The notes under the pieces: model-generated
Database searches by the model: none
The model's input: the letters and a program-made list of their open reading frames with translations, nothing else
What the model was told of the DNA's origin: nothing
Origin: Flavobacterium piscis
GTDB taxonomy: Bacteria; Bacteroidota; Bacteroidia; Flavobacteriales; Flavobacteriaceae
DNA length: 64,000 bases
NCBI RefSeq assembly: GCF_001686925.1
Contig: NZ_LVEN01000008.1
Coordinates: 1 to 64,000 of the forward strand
Direction: 5' to 3'
Position numbers and translations under genes: made by a program
Shown here: one piece after another, positions 1-9,849 of the stretch
How the letters are laid out: every line of letters begins with the position of its first letter
Numbering within the stretch: the stretch's first letter is position 1

Positions 1-2107
1 AAGCGCTACATGTGTGTCAGAGACCTAAATACGTCACCCGGTACTTTTCCTGTTACTTATACTATTTGTCAGGTTGCCAATCCAACCATTTGTGACCAAC
101 CTGTAACAACAGTAATTGTCACTACAATTGACGCCAAAGATGATACACCAGCTCCAATCAACGGAACAACAGGCGGAACTGTTGCTACTATTTTTGGAAA
201 TGATACTTTGGATGGATTACCATTCTTGCCGGCAGATGTAACTTTAACTACGTCAACAGTTCTTCCAACAGGAGTAACTTTAAATACGGATGGAACGATA
301 ACGGTTGATCCAAATACGACGCCGGGAACTTATCCTATCACATATTCAATTTGTCAAAAAGCGAATCCAACGATTTGTGACCAGGCTGTAACAACGGTAA
401 TTGTCACTACAATCGATGCCAAAGATGATACACCAGCTCCAATCAACGGGACAACGGGAGGAACAATCCCAACTGTTTTTGGAAATGATACTTTGGATGG
501 ATTACCATTCCTGCCAGCAGATGTTACCTTAACTACGTCAACAGTTCTTCCAACAGGATTAACTTTAAATACTGATGGAACGATAACGGTTGATCCTAAT
601 ACGACACCTGGAACTTATCCTATCACATATTCAATTTGTCAAAAAGCGAATCCAACGATTTGTGACCAGGCTGTAACAACAGTAATTGTCACTACAATCG
701 ACGCCAAAGACGATACACCAGCTCCAATCAACGGGACAACAGGCGGAACTGTTGCTACTGTTTTTGGAAATGATACTTTGAATGGATTACCATTCTTGCC
801 GGCTGATGTAACTTTAACTACGTCAACAGTTCTTCCAACAGGAGTAACTTTAAATACTGACGGAACGATAACAGTTGATCCTAATACGACGCCGGGAACT
901 TATCCTATCACATATTCAATTTGCCAAAAAGCGAATCCAACGATTTGTGACCAGGCTGTAACAACAGTAATTGTCACTACAATTGACGCCAAAGACGATA
1001 CACCAGCTCCAATCAACGGGACAACAGGCGGAACTGTTGCTACTGTTTTTGGAAATGATACTTTGAATGGATTACCATTCTTGCCAGCTGATGTTATTTT
1101 AACCACGTCAACAGTTCTTCCAACAGGATTAACTTTAAATACGGACGGAACGATAACGGTTGATCCTAATACGACACCTGGAACTTATCCTATCACATAT
1201 TCAATTTGCCAAAAAGCGAATCCAACGATTTGCGATGAGGCTGTAACAACAGTAATTGTCACTACAATTGACGCAAAGGATGATACACCAGCTCCAATCA
1301 ACGGAACAACAGGCGGAACTATTGCCACTGTTTTTGGAAATGATACTTTGGATGGATTACCATTCTTGCCGGCTGATGTAACTTTAACTACGTCAACAGT
1401 TCTTCCAACAGGAGTAACTTTAAATTCAGATGGAACGATAACAGTTGATCCTAATACGATACCTGGAACTTATCCTATTACCTATAGTATTTGTCAAAAA
1501 GCGAATCCAACGATTTGTGATGAGGCTGTAACAACGGTAATTGTCACTACAATTGACGCCAAAGATGACACACCAGCTCCAATCAACGGAACAACAGGCG
1601 GAACTGTTGCTACTATTTTTGGAAATGATACTTTGGATGGATTACCATTCTTGCCAGCAGATGTTACCTTAACCACGTCAACAGTTCTTCCAACAGGAGT
1701 AACTTTAAATTCAGATGGAACAATAACGGTTGATGCTAACACAGCGCCTGGAACTTATCCTATAACTTATAGTATTTGTCAGGTTGCCAATCCATTAATT
1801 TGTGATACAGCAACTGCTACAGTAATTGTCACTACAATCGATGCTACAAATGATACGCCAAGTCCAATCAACGGAACAACGGGAGGAACAATCCCAACTG
1901 TTTTTGGAAATGATACTTTGAATGGATTACCATTCTTGCCGGCTGATGTAACTTTAACCACGTCAACAGTTCTTCCAACAGGAGTAACTTTAAATACAGA
2001 CGGAACGATAACAGTTGATCCTAATACGACACCTGGAACTTATCCTATCACATATTCAATTTGCCAAAAAGCGAATCCAACGATTTGCGATGAGGCTGTA
2101 ATAGATC
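1..2107 (+). repeat. Tandem 285-bp coding repeats (95-residue units)
   Basis: The codons for Lys-Asp-Asp (Thr-Asn-Asp in the last unit) fall at 136, 421, 706, 991, 1276, 1561 and 1846, an exact 285-bp period with no indels. Units are nearly identical in DNA, including synonymous positions; most changes are single bases (for example GTAACTTTA versus TTAACTTTA). The unit at 1561-1845 carries a divergent stretch (QVANPLICDTAT) also present in part in the first, partial unit. This suggests recent unit duplication or gene conversion. Confidence 0.95.
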
Positions 2108-3579
2108 TAATAGTTCAGGTGCCTTCGATCGAAGTGATCAAAAAAGGATCTTTTAATGATGCCAATGGCGATGGTTTTGCTCAAAAAGGAGAAACCATTA
2201 CCTATAATTTCTCAGTAGTAAACACTGGAACAATGCAATTAACCAATGTTGTGGTAACTGATCCAATGGTAACTGTTACAGGCGGACCAATTGCAGTAAT
2301 GAATATTGGAACCAGAGATGATATAACTTTCAACGCTACTTATGTAATCACGCAGGCAGATGTTGATGCAGGTTTTATAAATAATCAGGCCTTAGTAACA
2401 GCAACTCCAATTGTTGGAACTCCAATAACTGATTTATCAGATAGCAATGATCCTGCGCTACCGGGGAAAAATGACCCTACTGTAACAAAATTATCTCAGA
2501 ATCCTGGTTTAAAATTACTGAAACACGGAACATTTGAAGATACAAACCATAACGGGTCAGTAAACGAAGGCGATCGTATTAGCTATGTTTTTAAAGTAAT
2601 GAATACAGGAAATGTTACTATGAAAGATATTGTAGTATCAGATCCTATGGTTACAGTTGTTGGCGGGCCAATTTCACTAGAACCATTAGCTTTTGATGAG
2701 ACCACTTTTACAGCAAGTTATGTACTTACGCAAGCCGATATCGATTTGGGTGCTGTCTATAATTTAGCGTTGGTTACCGGAAATGATCCACAGGGAGTAA
2801 GTATCGATAATGATTCTGAAGATACTTCACCATTAACTCCAAATGATAAATTTTACATGCCTAGCTGTCCTACTTGTACGGTTACTACTTTGGAACAAAA
2901 ATCAGGAATAGCCTTAATTAAGACAGCAGTGTTTAATGATGAAAACAACAATAAAAATGCCGAAGCAGGTGAAACCATAACGTATAATTTCGTGGTGACT
3001 AATACCGGAAATGTGAGGTTAACAAACGTTGTTGTCAACGATCCGCTTCCTGGAATTGTTATGACAGGAGGGCCAATATCGTTAGCTCCGGGAGAAGTTG
3101 ACAGTACTACTTTTAAAGGAATATATGCTTTAAAACAAAGTGATATCAATGCTAAAAAAGTTTCTAATCAGGCAGTAGCAACAGGACAAAATCCTTTAGG
3201 TGTTATTGTAAATGATGCTTCTGATGACACAGATAATTTAGGAAATAATCCTACTGTTTTATCAATCGAAGGCTGTGTAATAAAAATCTTTAATGCGATG
3301 TCTCCAAATGGAGATGCCAAAAACGAACGATTCTACATTCAGGGCTTAGAATGTTATCCTGACAATACAGTCGAGATATACAACCGTTGGGGAGTTTTAG
3401 TATTCGAGCGTGAGAACTATAATAACGAAGAGCGTGCTTTTAAAGGAATATCTGAAGGACGTACAACAGTAAAACAATCCGATGGATTGCCGGTTGGAAC
3501 GTATTATTATATTCTTAAGTACAAGGACAGCGATTCAAACGCACATCAGGAAGCAGGATATTTATACCTCACTAAATAA
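1..3579 (+). CDS. Giant repetitive surface protein, 3' part (T9SS type B cargo, adhesin-like)
   Basis: The frame is open to the left window edge, so the true start lies upstream and the first ATG at 10 is only an internal Met. Seen, in order: seven complete 95-residue Ig-like repeats (each with NGTTGGT, FGNDTL and DGTITVD motifs) plus a partial one; three DUF11-type repeats starting near 2119, 2506 and 2890 (motifs GETITYNF, NTGN, TNVVV, DP); and a C-terminal domain from about 3268 with the motifs MSPNGD, NTVEIYNRWGV and GTYYYILKY, typical of the gliding-motility-associated, T9SS type B sorting domain. Such proteins are exported by the type IX system and fixed on the cell surface, where they act in adhesion or gliding. 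The PorP/SprF and OmpA genes downstream match the usual partners of such an adhesin. The ligand is unknown. Confidence 0.9.
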   Translation, partial: KRYMCVRDLNTSPGTFPVTYTICQVANPTICDQPVTTVIVTTIDAKDDTPAPINGTTGGTVATIFGNDTLDGLPFLPADVTLTTSTVLPTGVTLNTDGTITVDPNTTPGTYPITYSICQKANPTICDQAVTTVIVTTIDAKDDTPAPINGTTGGTIPTVFGNDTLDGLPFLPADVTLTTSTVLPTGLTLNTDGTITVDPNTTPGTYPITYSICQKANPTICDQAVTTVIVTTIDAKDDTPAPINGTTGGTVATVFGNDTLNGLPFLPADVTLTTSTVLPTGVTLNTDGTITVDPNTTPGTYPITYSICQKANPTICDQAVTTVIVTTIDAKDDTPAPINGTTGGTVATVFGNDTLNGLPFLPADVILTTSTVLPTGLTLNTDGTITVDPNTTPGTYPITYSICQKANPTICDEAVTTVIVTTIDAKDDTPAPINGTTGGTIATVFGNDTLDGLPFLPADVTLTTSTVLPTGVTLNSDGTITVDPNTIPGTYPITYSICQKANPTICDEAVTTVIVTTIDAKDDTPAPINGTTGGTVATIFGNDTLDGLPFLPADVTLTTSTVLPTGVTLNSDGTITVDANTAPGTYPITYSICQVANPLICDTATATVIVTTIDATNDTPSPINGTTGGTIPTVFGNDTLNGLPFLPADVTLTTSTVLPTGVTLNTDGTITVDPNTTPGTYPITYSICQKANPTICDEAVIDLIVQVPSIEVIKKGSFNDANGDGFAQKGETITYNFSVVNTGTMQLTNVVVTDPMVTVTGGPIAVMNIGTRDDITFNATYVITQADVDAGFINNQALVTATPIVGTPITDLSDSNDPALPGKNDPTVTKLSQNPGLKLLKHGTFEDTNHNGSVNEGDRISYVFKVMNTGNVTMKDIVVSDPMVTVVGGPISLEPLAFDETTFTASYVLTQADIDLGAVYNLALVTGNDPQGVSIDNDSEDTSPLTPNDKFYMPSCPTCTVTTLEQKSGIALIKTAVFNDENNNKNAEAGETITYNFVVTNTGNVRLTNVVVNDPLPGIVMTGGPISLAPGEVDSTTFKGIYALKQSDINAKKVSNQAVATGQNPLGVIVNDASDDTDNLGNNPTVLSIEGCVIKIFNAMSPNGDAKNERFYIQGLECYPDNTVEIYNRWGVLVFERENYNNEERAFKGISEGRTTVKQSDGLPVGTYYYILKYKDSDSNAHQEAGYLYLTK

Positions 3580-3596
3580 TAGTTAAAACAAATTAA

Positions 3597-3629
3597 AATG
3601 GCTTAGTCCCTAAAAAAAGCTAAGCCATT
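3597..3629 (+). terminator. Hairpin between adhesin and porP/sprF-like gene
   Basis: A 10-bp perfect stem (AATGGCTTAG at 3597-3606 pairing with 3620-3629) has a 13-nt loop but no clear T-tract. It may be a partial terminator that lowers expression of the two downstream genes, or an mRNA-processing site. Confidence 0.4.
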
Positions 3630-3645
3630 ATTAAAAGAAAAATAA

Positions 3646-4551
3646 ATGAGAAAATTAGTTTTAGTTTTTATGTTTTTTTCCGCTGTAGGATTTGCACAAC
3701 AAGACGCGCAGTACACACAATACATGTACAATACCATTAATATCAACCCTGCTTATGCAGGATCCAGAGGAGCAATGAGCATCTTTGGTTTGTACCGTAC
3801 CCAATGGGTAGGACTCGATGGAGCACCGGAAACCAGTAGTTTTTCATTAAATACACCTTTAAGCAACAGTAATCTGGGACTTGGAGTTTCATTCGTAAAC
3901 GATAAAATAGGGCCAACAAACGAGAATGCCTTATCAGCTGATTTATCATATACGGTACCAACATCTGAAACTTTTAAGTTATCTTTTGGAATCAAGGCAA
4001 CCGCGAACCTTTTTAGTCTCGACGTCAACAAATTAAATCCGGAACATCAGGGCGACCCGCAATTTCAGGATCTAAAAAGCAAATTTTCGCCAAATGTTGG
4101 AGCAGGAGTTTACTACCATTCAGATAAGGCTTACATAGGCTTATCCGTACCCAATTTTATCGAAACCAATAGGTACGACGATAATGATACAGCGATCTTT
4201 AAAGACAAAATAAACTACTATTTAATAGCGGGTTACGTATTCGATTTAGATCCTTATATTAAATTCAAACCTGCAGTACTGACAAAAATGGTCGAAGGAT
4301 CACCATTGCAGGTAGACCTTTCTGCTAACTTTATGTTCAATGATAAATTTGTAGCAGGATTAGCTTACAGATGGAGTGCAGCATTAAGTGCGATGGCAGG
4401 ATTTCAGGTAACCGACGGATTATTTATTGGATATTCTTATGACCGCGAAACAACGAGATTAAATAATTACAATTCAGGTTCACATGAAATATTCCTGCGA
4501 TTCGAATTCTTTAATAATTATAGCCGTATAACTTCACCAAGATTCTTCTAA
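3646..4551 (+). CDS. PorP/SprF family type IX secretion-associated outer membrane protein
   Basis: A 301-residue protein with a signal peptide (residues 1 to about 18, ending GFAQQ). The family hallmark DAQYTQYMYN, then INPAYAGSRG and YRTQWVGLDGAP, sits directly after the signal. The rest alternates short beta strands, fitting an outer-membrane beta-barrel of the PorP/SprF family. Members are each dedicated to one T9SS type B cargo; SprF is needed for SprB to reach the surface in Flavobacterium johnsoniae. The gene starts 66 bp after the adhesin stop and ends 11 bp before the OmpA-type gene, so the three probably form one operon and this protein probably serves the adhesin upstream. Family assignment is firm; partner assignment is inferred from position. 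Confidence 0.9.
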   Translation: MRKLVLVFMFFSAVGFAQQDAQYTQYMYNTININPAYAGSRGAMSIFGLYRTQWVGLDGAPETSSFSLNTPLSNSNLGLGVSFVNDKIGPTNENALSADLSYTVPTSETFKLSFGIKATANLFSLDVNKLNPEHQGDPQFQDLKSKFSPNVGAGVYYHSDKAYIGLSVPNFIETNRYDDNDTAIFKDKINYYLIAGYVFDLDPYIKFKPAVLTKMVEGSPLQVDLSANFMFNDKFVAGLAYRWSAALSAMAGFQVTDGLFIGYSYDRETTRLNNYNSGSHEIFLRFEFFNNYSRITSPRFF

Positions 4552-4562
4552 ATCCTTCAAAG

Positions 4563-6503
4563 ATGAAAATTAAACATATAGTTTCTACTATTTTTTTAGC
4601 ACTTATAGGGCTAAAAGGAAACACGCAGACAACAAGTCAAAATAAAGCTGATAAAGATTATTCACAATATGCTTATATTGATGCAATTGGAACTTATGAA
4701 AAAGTTGCAGAAAAAGGATACAAAGATGAAACAATGTTTCAGAGACTAGGGAATGCTTATTATTTTAATGGTGAACTGATTAAAGCAGGTAAATGGTACG
4801 ATGCCCTTTTTGAAATGAATGCAGAACAGAAACCTGAATATTATTATCGTTATGCACAAACTCTAAAAGCAAAGGGAGATTACGCTAAAGCGGATAAAAT
4901 CCTCGAAGCCTTCAATAAAAAAACGGTAACAGATAAAAGAGGGATTTTATTCGAAAATAATAAAAACTATCTCGAACAAATAAAAGCCAATTCAGGAAGA
5001 TTCGAAATAGCGAACGCAGGAATAAATTCAAAGCAAACAGATTATGGAAGTGCTTATTACAACAATAAAGTGGTCTTTGCATCTGCCAGAGATACCGGTG
5101 GAGTAGTTAGAAAGACATTCAAATGGACGAATAAAGCATTTACGAATTTGTATGCAGCCGAATTAAAAGCTGATGGAACATTGGGAGAACCGGAACGTTT
5201 TCAAAAGAAAATCAATTCTAAGTTCAACGAATCGACACCTGTTTTTACAAAAGATGGCAAAACGATGTATTTTACCAGAAACAACTATCTTAAAGGAAAA
5301 AGAGGAAAAGATGATCAGAAAATTACCTTGCTAAAGCTTTATAAAGCAGAATTTATTAATGACAAATGGACAAATGTAACCGAGCTGCCTTTTAATAGTG
5401 ACCAATACAGCACGGCACATCCCGCATTAAGCAATGATGAAAAAAAGTTGTATTTTGCTTCTGATATGCCGGGAACGTTAGGACAATCTGATTTGTACAG
5501 CGTAACGATCAATGATGATAAAAGCTTTGGTAAACCCGAAAATCTGGGAACGGCAATTAATACCGAAGGAAGAGAAACTTTCCCATTTATAGCTACAGAC
5601 AATCAATTGTATTTTACCAGTGACGGACGACCGGGATTAGGCGGACTTGACGTTTTTGTATCGACAATTAAAACCGATGGTACTTTTACGGAAGTGCAAA
5701 ATGTTGGCGCACCAATAAACAGTAAACAAGATGATTTTGCTTTTATCATCAATAGCGAAACCAGCAATGGATTCTTTTCTTCTAACAGAGAAGGGGGAAT
5801 TGGAAACGACGATATTTACAAAATCACAGAAACAAGAAAATTGCTTTGCGAGCAACAACTAAAAGGAACTATTGTTGATTCAGAGACAGGCAAATTACTC
5901 GAAAATGCTAAAGTAACTTTGCTCGACGAACAATTTAAGAATATAGCTGAAGTTGTTACAAAAGCAGATGGAACTTACAGCTTTAATGTGGAATGCAGCA
6001 AAAAATACTACGTAAGAACTGCCAAAGAAGATTTTGAAACCAAGGAAGTTCCGGTAACTATAATAGAACAAACTGGCGAAACAAATTTAGTAGTACCAGT
6101 AGAAAAACGAATTAAATCTATAGGAGTAGGAACTGATCTGGCCAAAACGCTAAACATACCTATTATTTATTTTGATTTAGATAAATCATTCATCCGTAAT
6201 GATGCAGAGTTTGAACTTGAAAAAATCCTGGTGGTAATGAAACAATATCCAAAGATGAAAATCGATGTTCGTTCTCATACAGATAGCCGACAAACTGCCC
6301 AATACAATATTGCTTTATCGAACAGAAGAGCAAAAGCAACCGTACAATGGTTAACAAAAAATGGTATTGCTTCTAGTAGATTAACTGCAAAAGGATATGG
6401 AGAAAGTCAGCTAATCAATAATTGCGCTGATGGTGTATCCTGTACAGAAGCGGAACATCAATTAAACAGACGAAGTGAATTTATCATTGTTTCGATAGAA
6501 TAG
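4563..6503 (+). CDS. OmpA-family protein with TPR, PD40 and carboxypeptidase-regulatory domains
   Basis: A 646-residue protein. It has a signal peptide (to about residue 21), TPR-like helices (about 35-120), PD40/WD40-like beta-propeller motifs (about 160-430; FNESTPVFTKDGKTMYF, LYFASDMPG, LYFTSDGRPGLGGLDVF, FFSSNREGG), a carboxypeptidase-regulatory-like fold (about 434-510; GTIVDSETGKLLENAKV) and a C-terminal OmpA domain (about 530-646). The OmpA domain shows YFDLDKSFIR, RSHTDSR and LSNRRAKATVQWL, so it should bind peptidoglycan. This layout is common beside PorP/SprF genes, where it probably links the surface adhesin or secretion machinery to the cell wall. It lies 11 bp downstream of the PorP/SprF gene and is the last gene of the module. 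Confidence 0.88.
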   Translation: MKIKHIVSTIFLALIGLKGNTQTTSQNKADKDYSQYAYIDAIGTYEKVAEKGYKDETMFQRLGNAYYFNGELIKAGKWYDALFEMNAEQKPEYYYRYAQTLKAKGDYAKADKILEAFNKKTVTDKRGILFENNKNYLEQIKANSGRFEIANAGINSKQTDYGSAYYNNKVVFASARDTGGVVRKTFKWTNKAFTNLYAAELKADGTLGEPERFQKKINSKFNESTPVFTKDGKTMYFTRNNYLKGKRGKDDQKITLLKLYKAEFINDKWTNVTELPFNSDQYSTAHPALSNDEKKLYFASDMPGTLGQSDLYSVTINDDKSFGKPENLGTAINTEGRETFPFIATDNQLYFTSDGRPGLGGLDVFVSTIKTDGTFTEVQNVGAPINSKQDDFAFIINSETSNGFFSSNREGGIGNDDIYKITETRKLLCEQQLKGTIVDSETGKLLENAKVTLLDEQFKNIAEVVTKADGTYSFNVECSKKYYVRTAKEDFETKEVPVTIIEQTGETNLVVPVEKRIKSIGVGTDLAKTLNIPIIYFDLDKSFIRNDAEFELEKILVVMKQYPKMKIDVRSHTDSRQTAQYNIALSNRRAKATVQWLTKNGIASSRLTAKGYGESQLINNCADGVSCTEAEHQLNRRSEFIIVSIE

Positions 6504-6529
6504 TATTCAATACAATACTTGCATAATAA

Positions 6530-6567
6530 AAAGCCCTTTCTAAAAACAGAAAGGGCTTTCTGTTTTT
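6530..6567 (+). terminator. Rho-independent terminator of the adhesin module
   Basis: An 11-bp perfect stem (AAAGCCCTTTC, 6530-6540, with 6549-6559) and an 8-nt loop are followed by TCTGTTTTT. Between it and the next gene (6851) lie AT-rich DNA and the conserved regulatory element at 6751-6813. Confidence 0.85.
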
Positions 6568-6750
6568 ATGAACTTATTTTTTTTAAAAAGAGATGCAATA
6601 ACAAATTATGAGATAATATTATCGCAAAGTCATATTGAATAGTTGTAGGTGTTTTGGGTTTAAAAAGAGATATAATTTATTTTTTGACGTAATTTTCTGT
6701 TAAATTATTAGTCAATTTAGCAAATACAGATGTTTTTTTTAAAAAGAGGA

Positions 6751-6813
6751 TAATATAGTATTAGCATATGGTAATATCAGCATTTCCGTTAACTCCAATT
6801 TAACATAATTTTA
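6751..6813 (+). promoter_or_regulatory. Shared palindromic element (copy A) with -7 box, upstream of susC-like gene
   Basis: TAATATAGTATTA (6751-6763), eight spacer bases, then TAATAT (6772-6777); inside it TATTA-N8-TAATA is a perfect inverted repeat. Exactly 28 nt later is TAATTTTA (6806-6813), one base off the Bacteroidota -7 consensus TAnnTTTG. The start codon of the SusC-like gene follows at 6851. The same arrangement with the same spacing occurs at 12879, 20278, 38908 and 42382. It is probably an activator site. Confidence 0.75.
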
Positions 6814-6850
6814 CAAGTGTTAAAAATACACTAACCAATATAGTTAAATT

Positions 6851-9838
6851 ATGAAACCAACCACGCATGTTTTTAAAAGTACTGCAACATCCTCTTACAG
6901 AGAAAAGATGTTCTTTACGATTTTGTTTTTGTTCGTTGTTTTTAGCTCATTTTCGCAACAGAAGATCAGCGGTAAAATTACAGATGCAAATAATATCCCC
7001 ATACCTGGAGTATCAGTTTTAGAAAAAAACACCTCTAATGGCGCTGTAAGTGATTTTGATGGTAATTTTCAGATTACGCTTAAAAATAAAGATTCAAAAT
7101 TGGTTTTTAGTTATATGGGCTTTATAACTCAGGAAATTGCTGTTTTGAATAAGAGTGTTGTAAATATAGCTCTTCAGGATAGTAAAGAAGAATTAAATGA
7201 AGTCGTAGTTGTAGGATACGGAACTCAGAAAAAATCAAGAGTCACCAGTGCAATAGCCAGTGTAAAGGAAAAAGATTTTACAAGAGGCGCCATTAATGAT
7301 GCTTCAGATCTTATTAAAGGTAAAGTTGCTGGTCTAAGTATCAATAACGGTTCAGGTTCGCCGGGATCAACACCCAATATTACATTGCGTGGTTTCTCAA
7401 CTTTAAAAGGAGGAACAGGGCCTTTGGTTTTAATTAATGGTGTACCCGGAAGTATTGATACGGTAGCTCCAAATGAAATTGCGTCGATAGATGTTTTAAA
7501 AGATGCTTCGGCGGCTGCAATTTATGGAACCAGAGGAGCAAATGGAGTAATTCTTATTACAACAAAAACAGTCAATTCAGAAATAGCGCCAACAATTACG
7601 TACTCGACATTTGCTACGACATCTAATTTTGCTAATAAAGCTAAATTTTTGGATGCAGGTCAGCAAAGAGGTTTGCGTGCACAAGGAGTTACCTTGCCTT
7701 TTACTGACGGTGGTGCCAGTACAGATTGGTTAGATGAAATTTCAAGAACAGGATTTTCTCAAAATCATAATTTAGCTTTTAAAGGTGGTACAGCTAAAAC
7801 AAATTATATAGTAAACCTTAATTATGTAAATCAAACAGGAGCTTTTATTAATACGTTTAATAAAGAGTACCGATTTTCATTTGATGTTAATCACAGCATG
7901 TTCAACGATAAGTTAAAGATCAACTTAAGCTTACTAAACGGAACAAGTGATATGGGGATCGACGAAGGTATTGCTTCCTATGCTTACAGACAGGCAATGA
8001 TAAGAAATCCTACTGCTCCTGTATATAACCCAAATGGAACTTATAATGAGGATTCAAATAAACTGCAGTATTACAATCCAGTCGCAATTTTGAATGAAAC
8101 GACACAAGATAGAAATAGTACATGGCAAAGATTTACCGCTAATTTAACTTTGGATTTGTTACCGGGATGGGATGTTAGTGCACAGCTTTCAAAAAATAAA
8201 AATACAGGTTTAACAGGATATGCTGAAACCAAACAACATTATTCAAATACCATAAATAAAAGAAACGGCGTTGCCTCAAGAAGTACAGGAGTTACAGATA
8301 ATGATTATGTAGAATTAACATCTAAGTATCATAAAAATTTAGGCAAACATGATTTTACAATATTAGGTGGTTATAGTTATCAATATACTGTGAATGAAGG
8401 ATTTTCTGCCGGTAATTCTGATTTTCCAACAGATGCCTTTTCTTATAATAATTTAGACGCGGGTAATGGTTTGTCAGATGGTACCGCATCAATGGATAGT
8501 TATAAAAATGACAGTAAATTAATTGGATTTTTTGGTAGAGCAAACTATAATTTTGATAATAAATACGATTTGTTATTTAGTATCAGACGAGAAGGCTCAT
8601 CTAAGTTTGGAGACAATCACAAATGGGGTAATTTTCCGGCAGTTTCTGCAGGATGGAGCATCAATAAAGAATCGTTCCTGACAGATGTTGTTGCTATAAA
8701 TACTTTAAAATTAAGAGCAGGTTACGGAGAAACCGGAGTAATACCAAATGATCCTTATATGTCAATGACATTGTATAATTATGATGGCTATTTCTTTAGT
8801 AACGGAAAATGGGTTAAAGGTTTAGAGCCGGCAAGTAACCCTAATCCCGATTTGCGTTGGGAGAAAAGTGCTGAGGTAAATATTGGTCTTGATTTTGGAT
8901 TTTTTGATAACAGAATTTCCGGAAGCTTTGATGTCTACAGTAAAAAAACAAGTGATATGTTATGGGATTATAATGTACCAACTCCTCCTTATTTGTTCCG
9001 TCAAATTACTGCCAATGTTGGAAAAATGGAAAACAAAGGATTTGAAATTCTTTTGAATACAGTTCCTGTCAGAACAAAAAACTTTAATTGGAATTCTTCT
9101 ATGACTTTTTCGCACAATAAAAATAAGCTAACGAGTCTTTCGAATGATTTATACAAAATTGAAGGAGATTTTTTGAATACCGGAAACACAGGAGATCCAA
9201 TTTCATTTGAAACACACAGATTAGAAGTTGGACAGTCAATAGGGAATTTTTGGGGATTAAAATCTGTAGACATTACTACTGATGGTAAATGGATTGTTGA
9301 ATTGCCTGATGGCACAACAAAAACACTTACTACAGAAATGTATAACGATAAAAACAAGCAATATTTAGGAAATGGTATCCCGCAGTATTATGCCGGATGG
9401 ACGAATACTTTTACCTACAAAAAATTTGACTTAAGCGTTGTATTAACAGGAGCTTTCGATTTTCAAATACTCAATACACAACGTATGTTTTACGAAAATC
9501 CAACAATTGCTTATAATACCTTGGAGAGTGCATATGATAAAGTATATGATAAAGCGGTATTAAACTACAATCAAACCTACGTAAGCTATTATGTTGAGCA
9601 AGGAGATTATGTAAAAGTAGATAACGTAACCTTCTCGTATAACTTTGATGTAGCACCATTTAAAATTATAAATGCAATGCGATTGTATGTATCCGGAAAT
9701 AATTTGGCCACATTTACAAAATACAAAGGCCTGGATCCGGAGATAAAAAGAGCAGATCCTTTGTCGCAGGGAATGGACAATAGAGATAAATATCCAAGCA
9801 CGAGAGGTGTGACTTTAGGTTTAAATGTAACTTTTTAA
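6851..9838 (+). CDS. SusC/RagA-like TonB-dependent outer membrane transporter
   Basis: A 995-residue SusC-family protein. Seen: hydrophobic signal segment (about 20-35, ending SSFSQQ), a carboxypeptidase-regulatory-like domain (about 38-115), a TonB box region (EVVVVGYGTQKKSRV, about 117-131), a plug with the GPLVLINGVPG and ASAAAIYGTRGANGVILITT motifs, and a barrel ending in an aromatic residue (LGLNVTF). The first ATG gives a long n-region; the ATG at 6908, preceded by AGAAAAG, would give a more usual signal peptide and is a possible start. It pairs with the SusD-like gene 11 bp downstream. The substrate is not readable from the sequence. Because the neighbours are peptidases and hydroxyproline enzymes, import of glycopeptides or oligopeptides (as in RagAB) is plausible. 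Confidence 0.92.
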   Translation: MKPTTHVFKSTATSSYREKMFFTILFLFVVFSSFSQQKISGKITDANNIPIPGVSVLEKNTSNGAVSDFDGNFQITLKNKDSKLVFSYMGFITQEIAVLNKSVVNIALQDSKEELNEVVVVGYGTQKKSRVTSAIASVKEKDFTRGAINDASDLIKGKVAGLSINNGSGSPGSTPNITLRGFSTLKGGTGPLVLINGVPGSIDTVAPNEIASIDVLKDASAAAIYGTRGANGVILITTKTVNSEIAPTITYSTFATTSNFANKAKFLDAGQQRGLRAQGVTLPFTDGGASTDWLDEISRTGFSQNHNLAFKGGTAKTNYIVNLNYVNQTGAFINTFNKEYRFSFDVNHSMFNDKLKINLSLLNGTSDMGIDEGIASYAYRQAMIRNPTAPVYNPNGTYNEDSNKLQYYNPVAILNETTQDRNSTWQRFTANLTLDLLPGWDVSAQLSKNKNTGLTGYAETKQHYSNTINKRNGVASRSTGVTDNDYVELTSKYHKNLGKHDFTILGGYSYQYTVNEGFSAGNSDFPTDAFSYNNLDAGNGLSDGTASMDSYKNDSKLIGFFGRANYNFDNKYDLLFSIRREGSSKFGDNHKWGNFPAVSAGWSINKESFLTDVVAINTLKLRAGYGETGVIPNDPYMSMTLYNYDGYFFSNGKWVKGLEPASNPNPDLRWEKSAEVNIGLDFGFFDNRISGSFDVYSKKTSDMLWDYNVPTPPYLFRQITANVGKMENKGFEILLNTVPVRTKNFNWNSSMTFSHNKNKLTSLSNDLYKIEGDFLNTGNTGDPISFETHRLEVGQSIGNFWGLKSVDITTDGKWIVELPDGTTKTLTTEMYNDKNKQYLGNGIPQYYAGWTNTFTYKKFDLSVVLTGAFDFQILNTQRMFYENPTIAYNTLESAYDKVYDKAVLNYNQTYVSYYVEQGDYVKVDNVTFSYNFDVAPFKIINAMRLYVSGNNLATFTKYKGLDPEIKRADPLSQGMDNRDKYPSTRGVTLGLNVTF

Positions 9839-9849
9839 ATTAAATCAAA

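Noticed and set aside
900..1961. Open frames on the minus strand within the adhesin repeats (900-1106, 1494-1742, 1779-1961)
   Set aside because: They are near-copies of each other caused by the 285-bp repeats and have no independent support.
1..2107. Regular repeats considered as a CRISPR array
   Set aside because: The unit is 285 bp, coding in one frame and without unique spacers.
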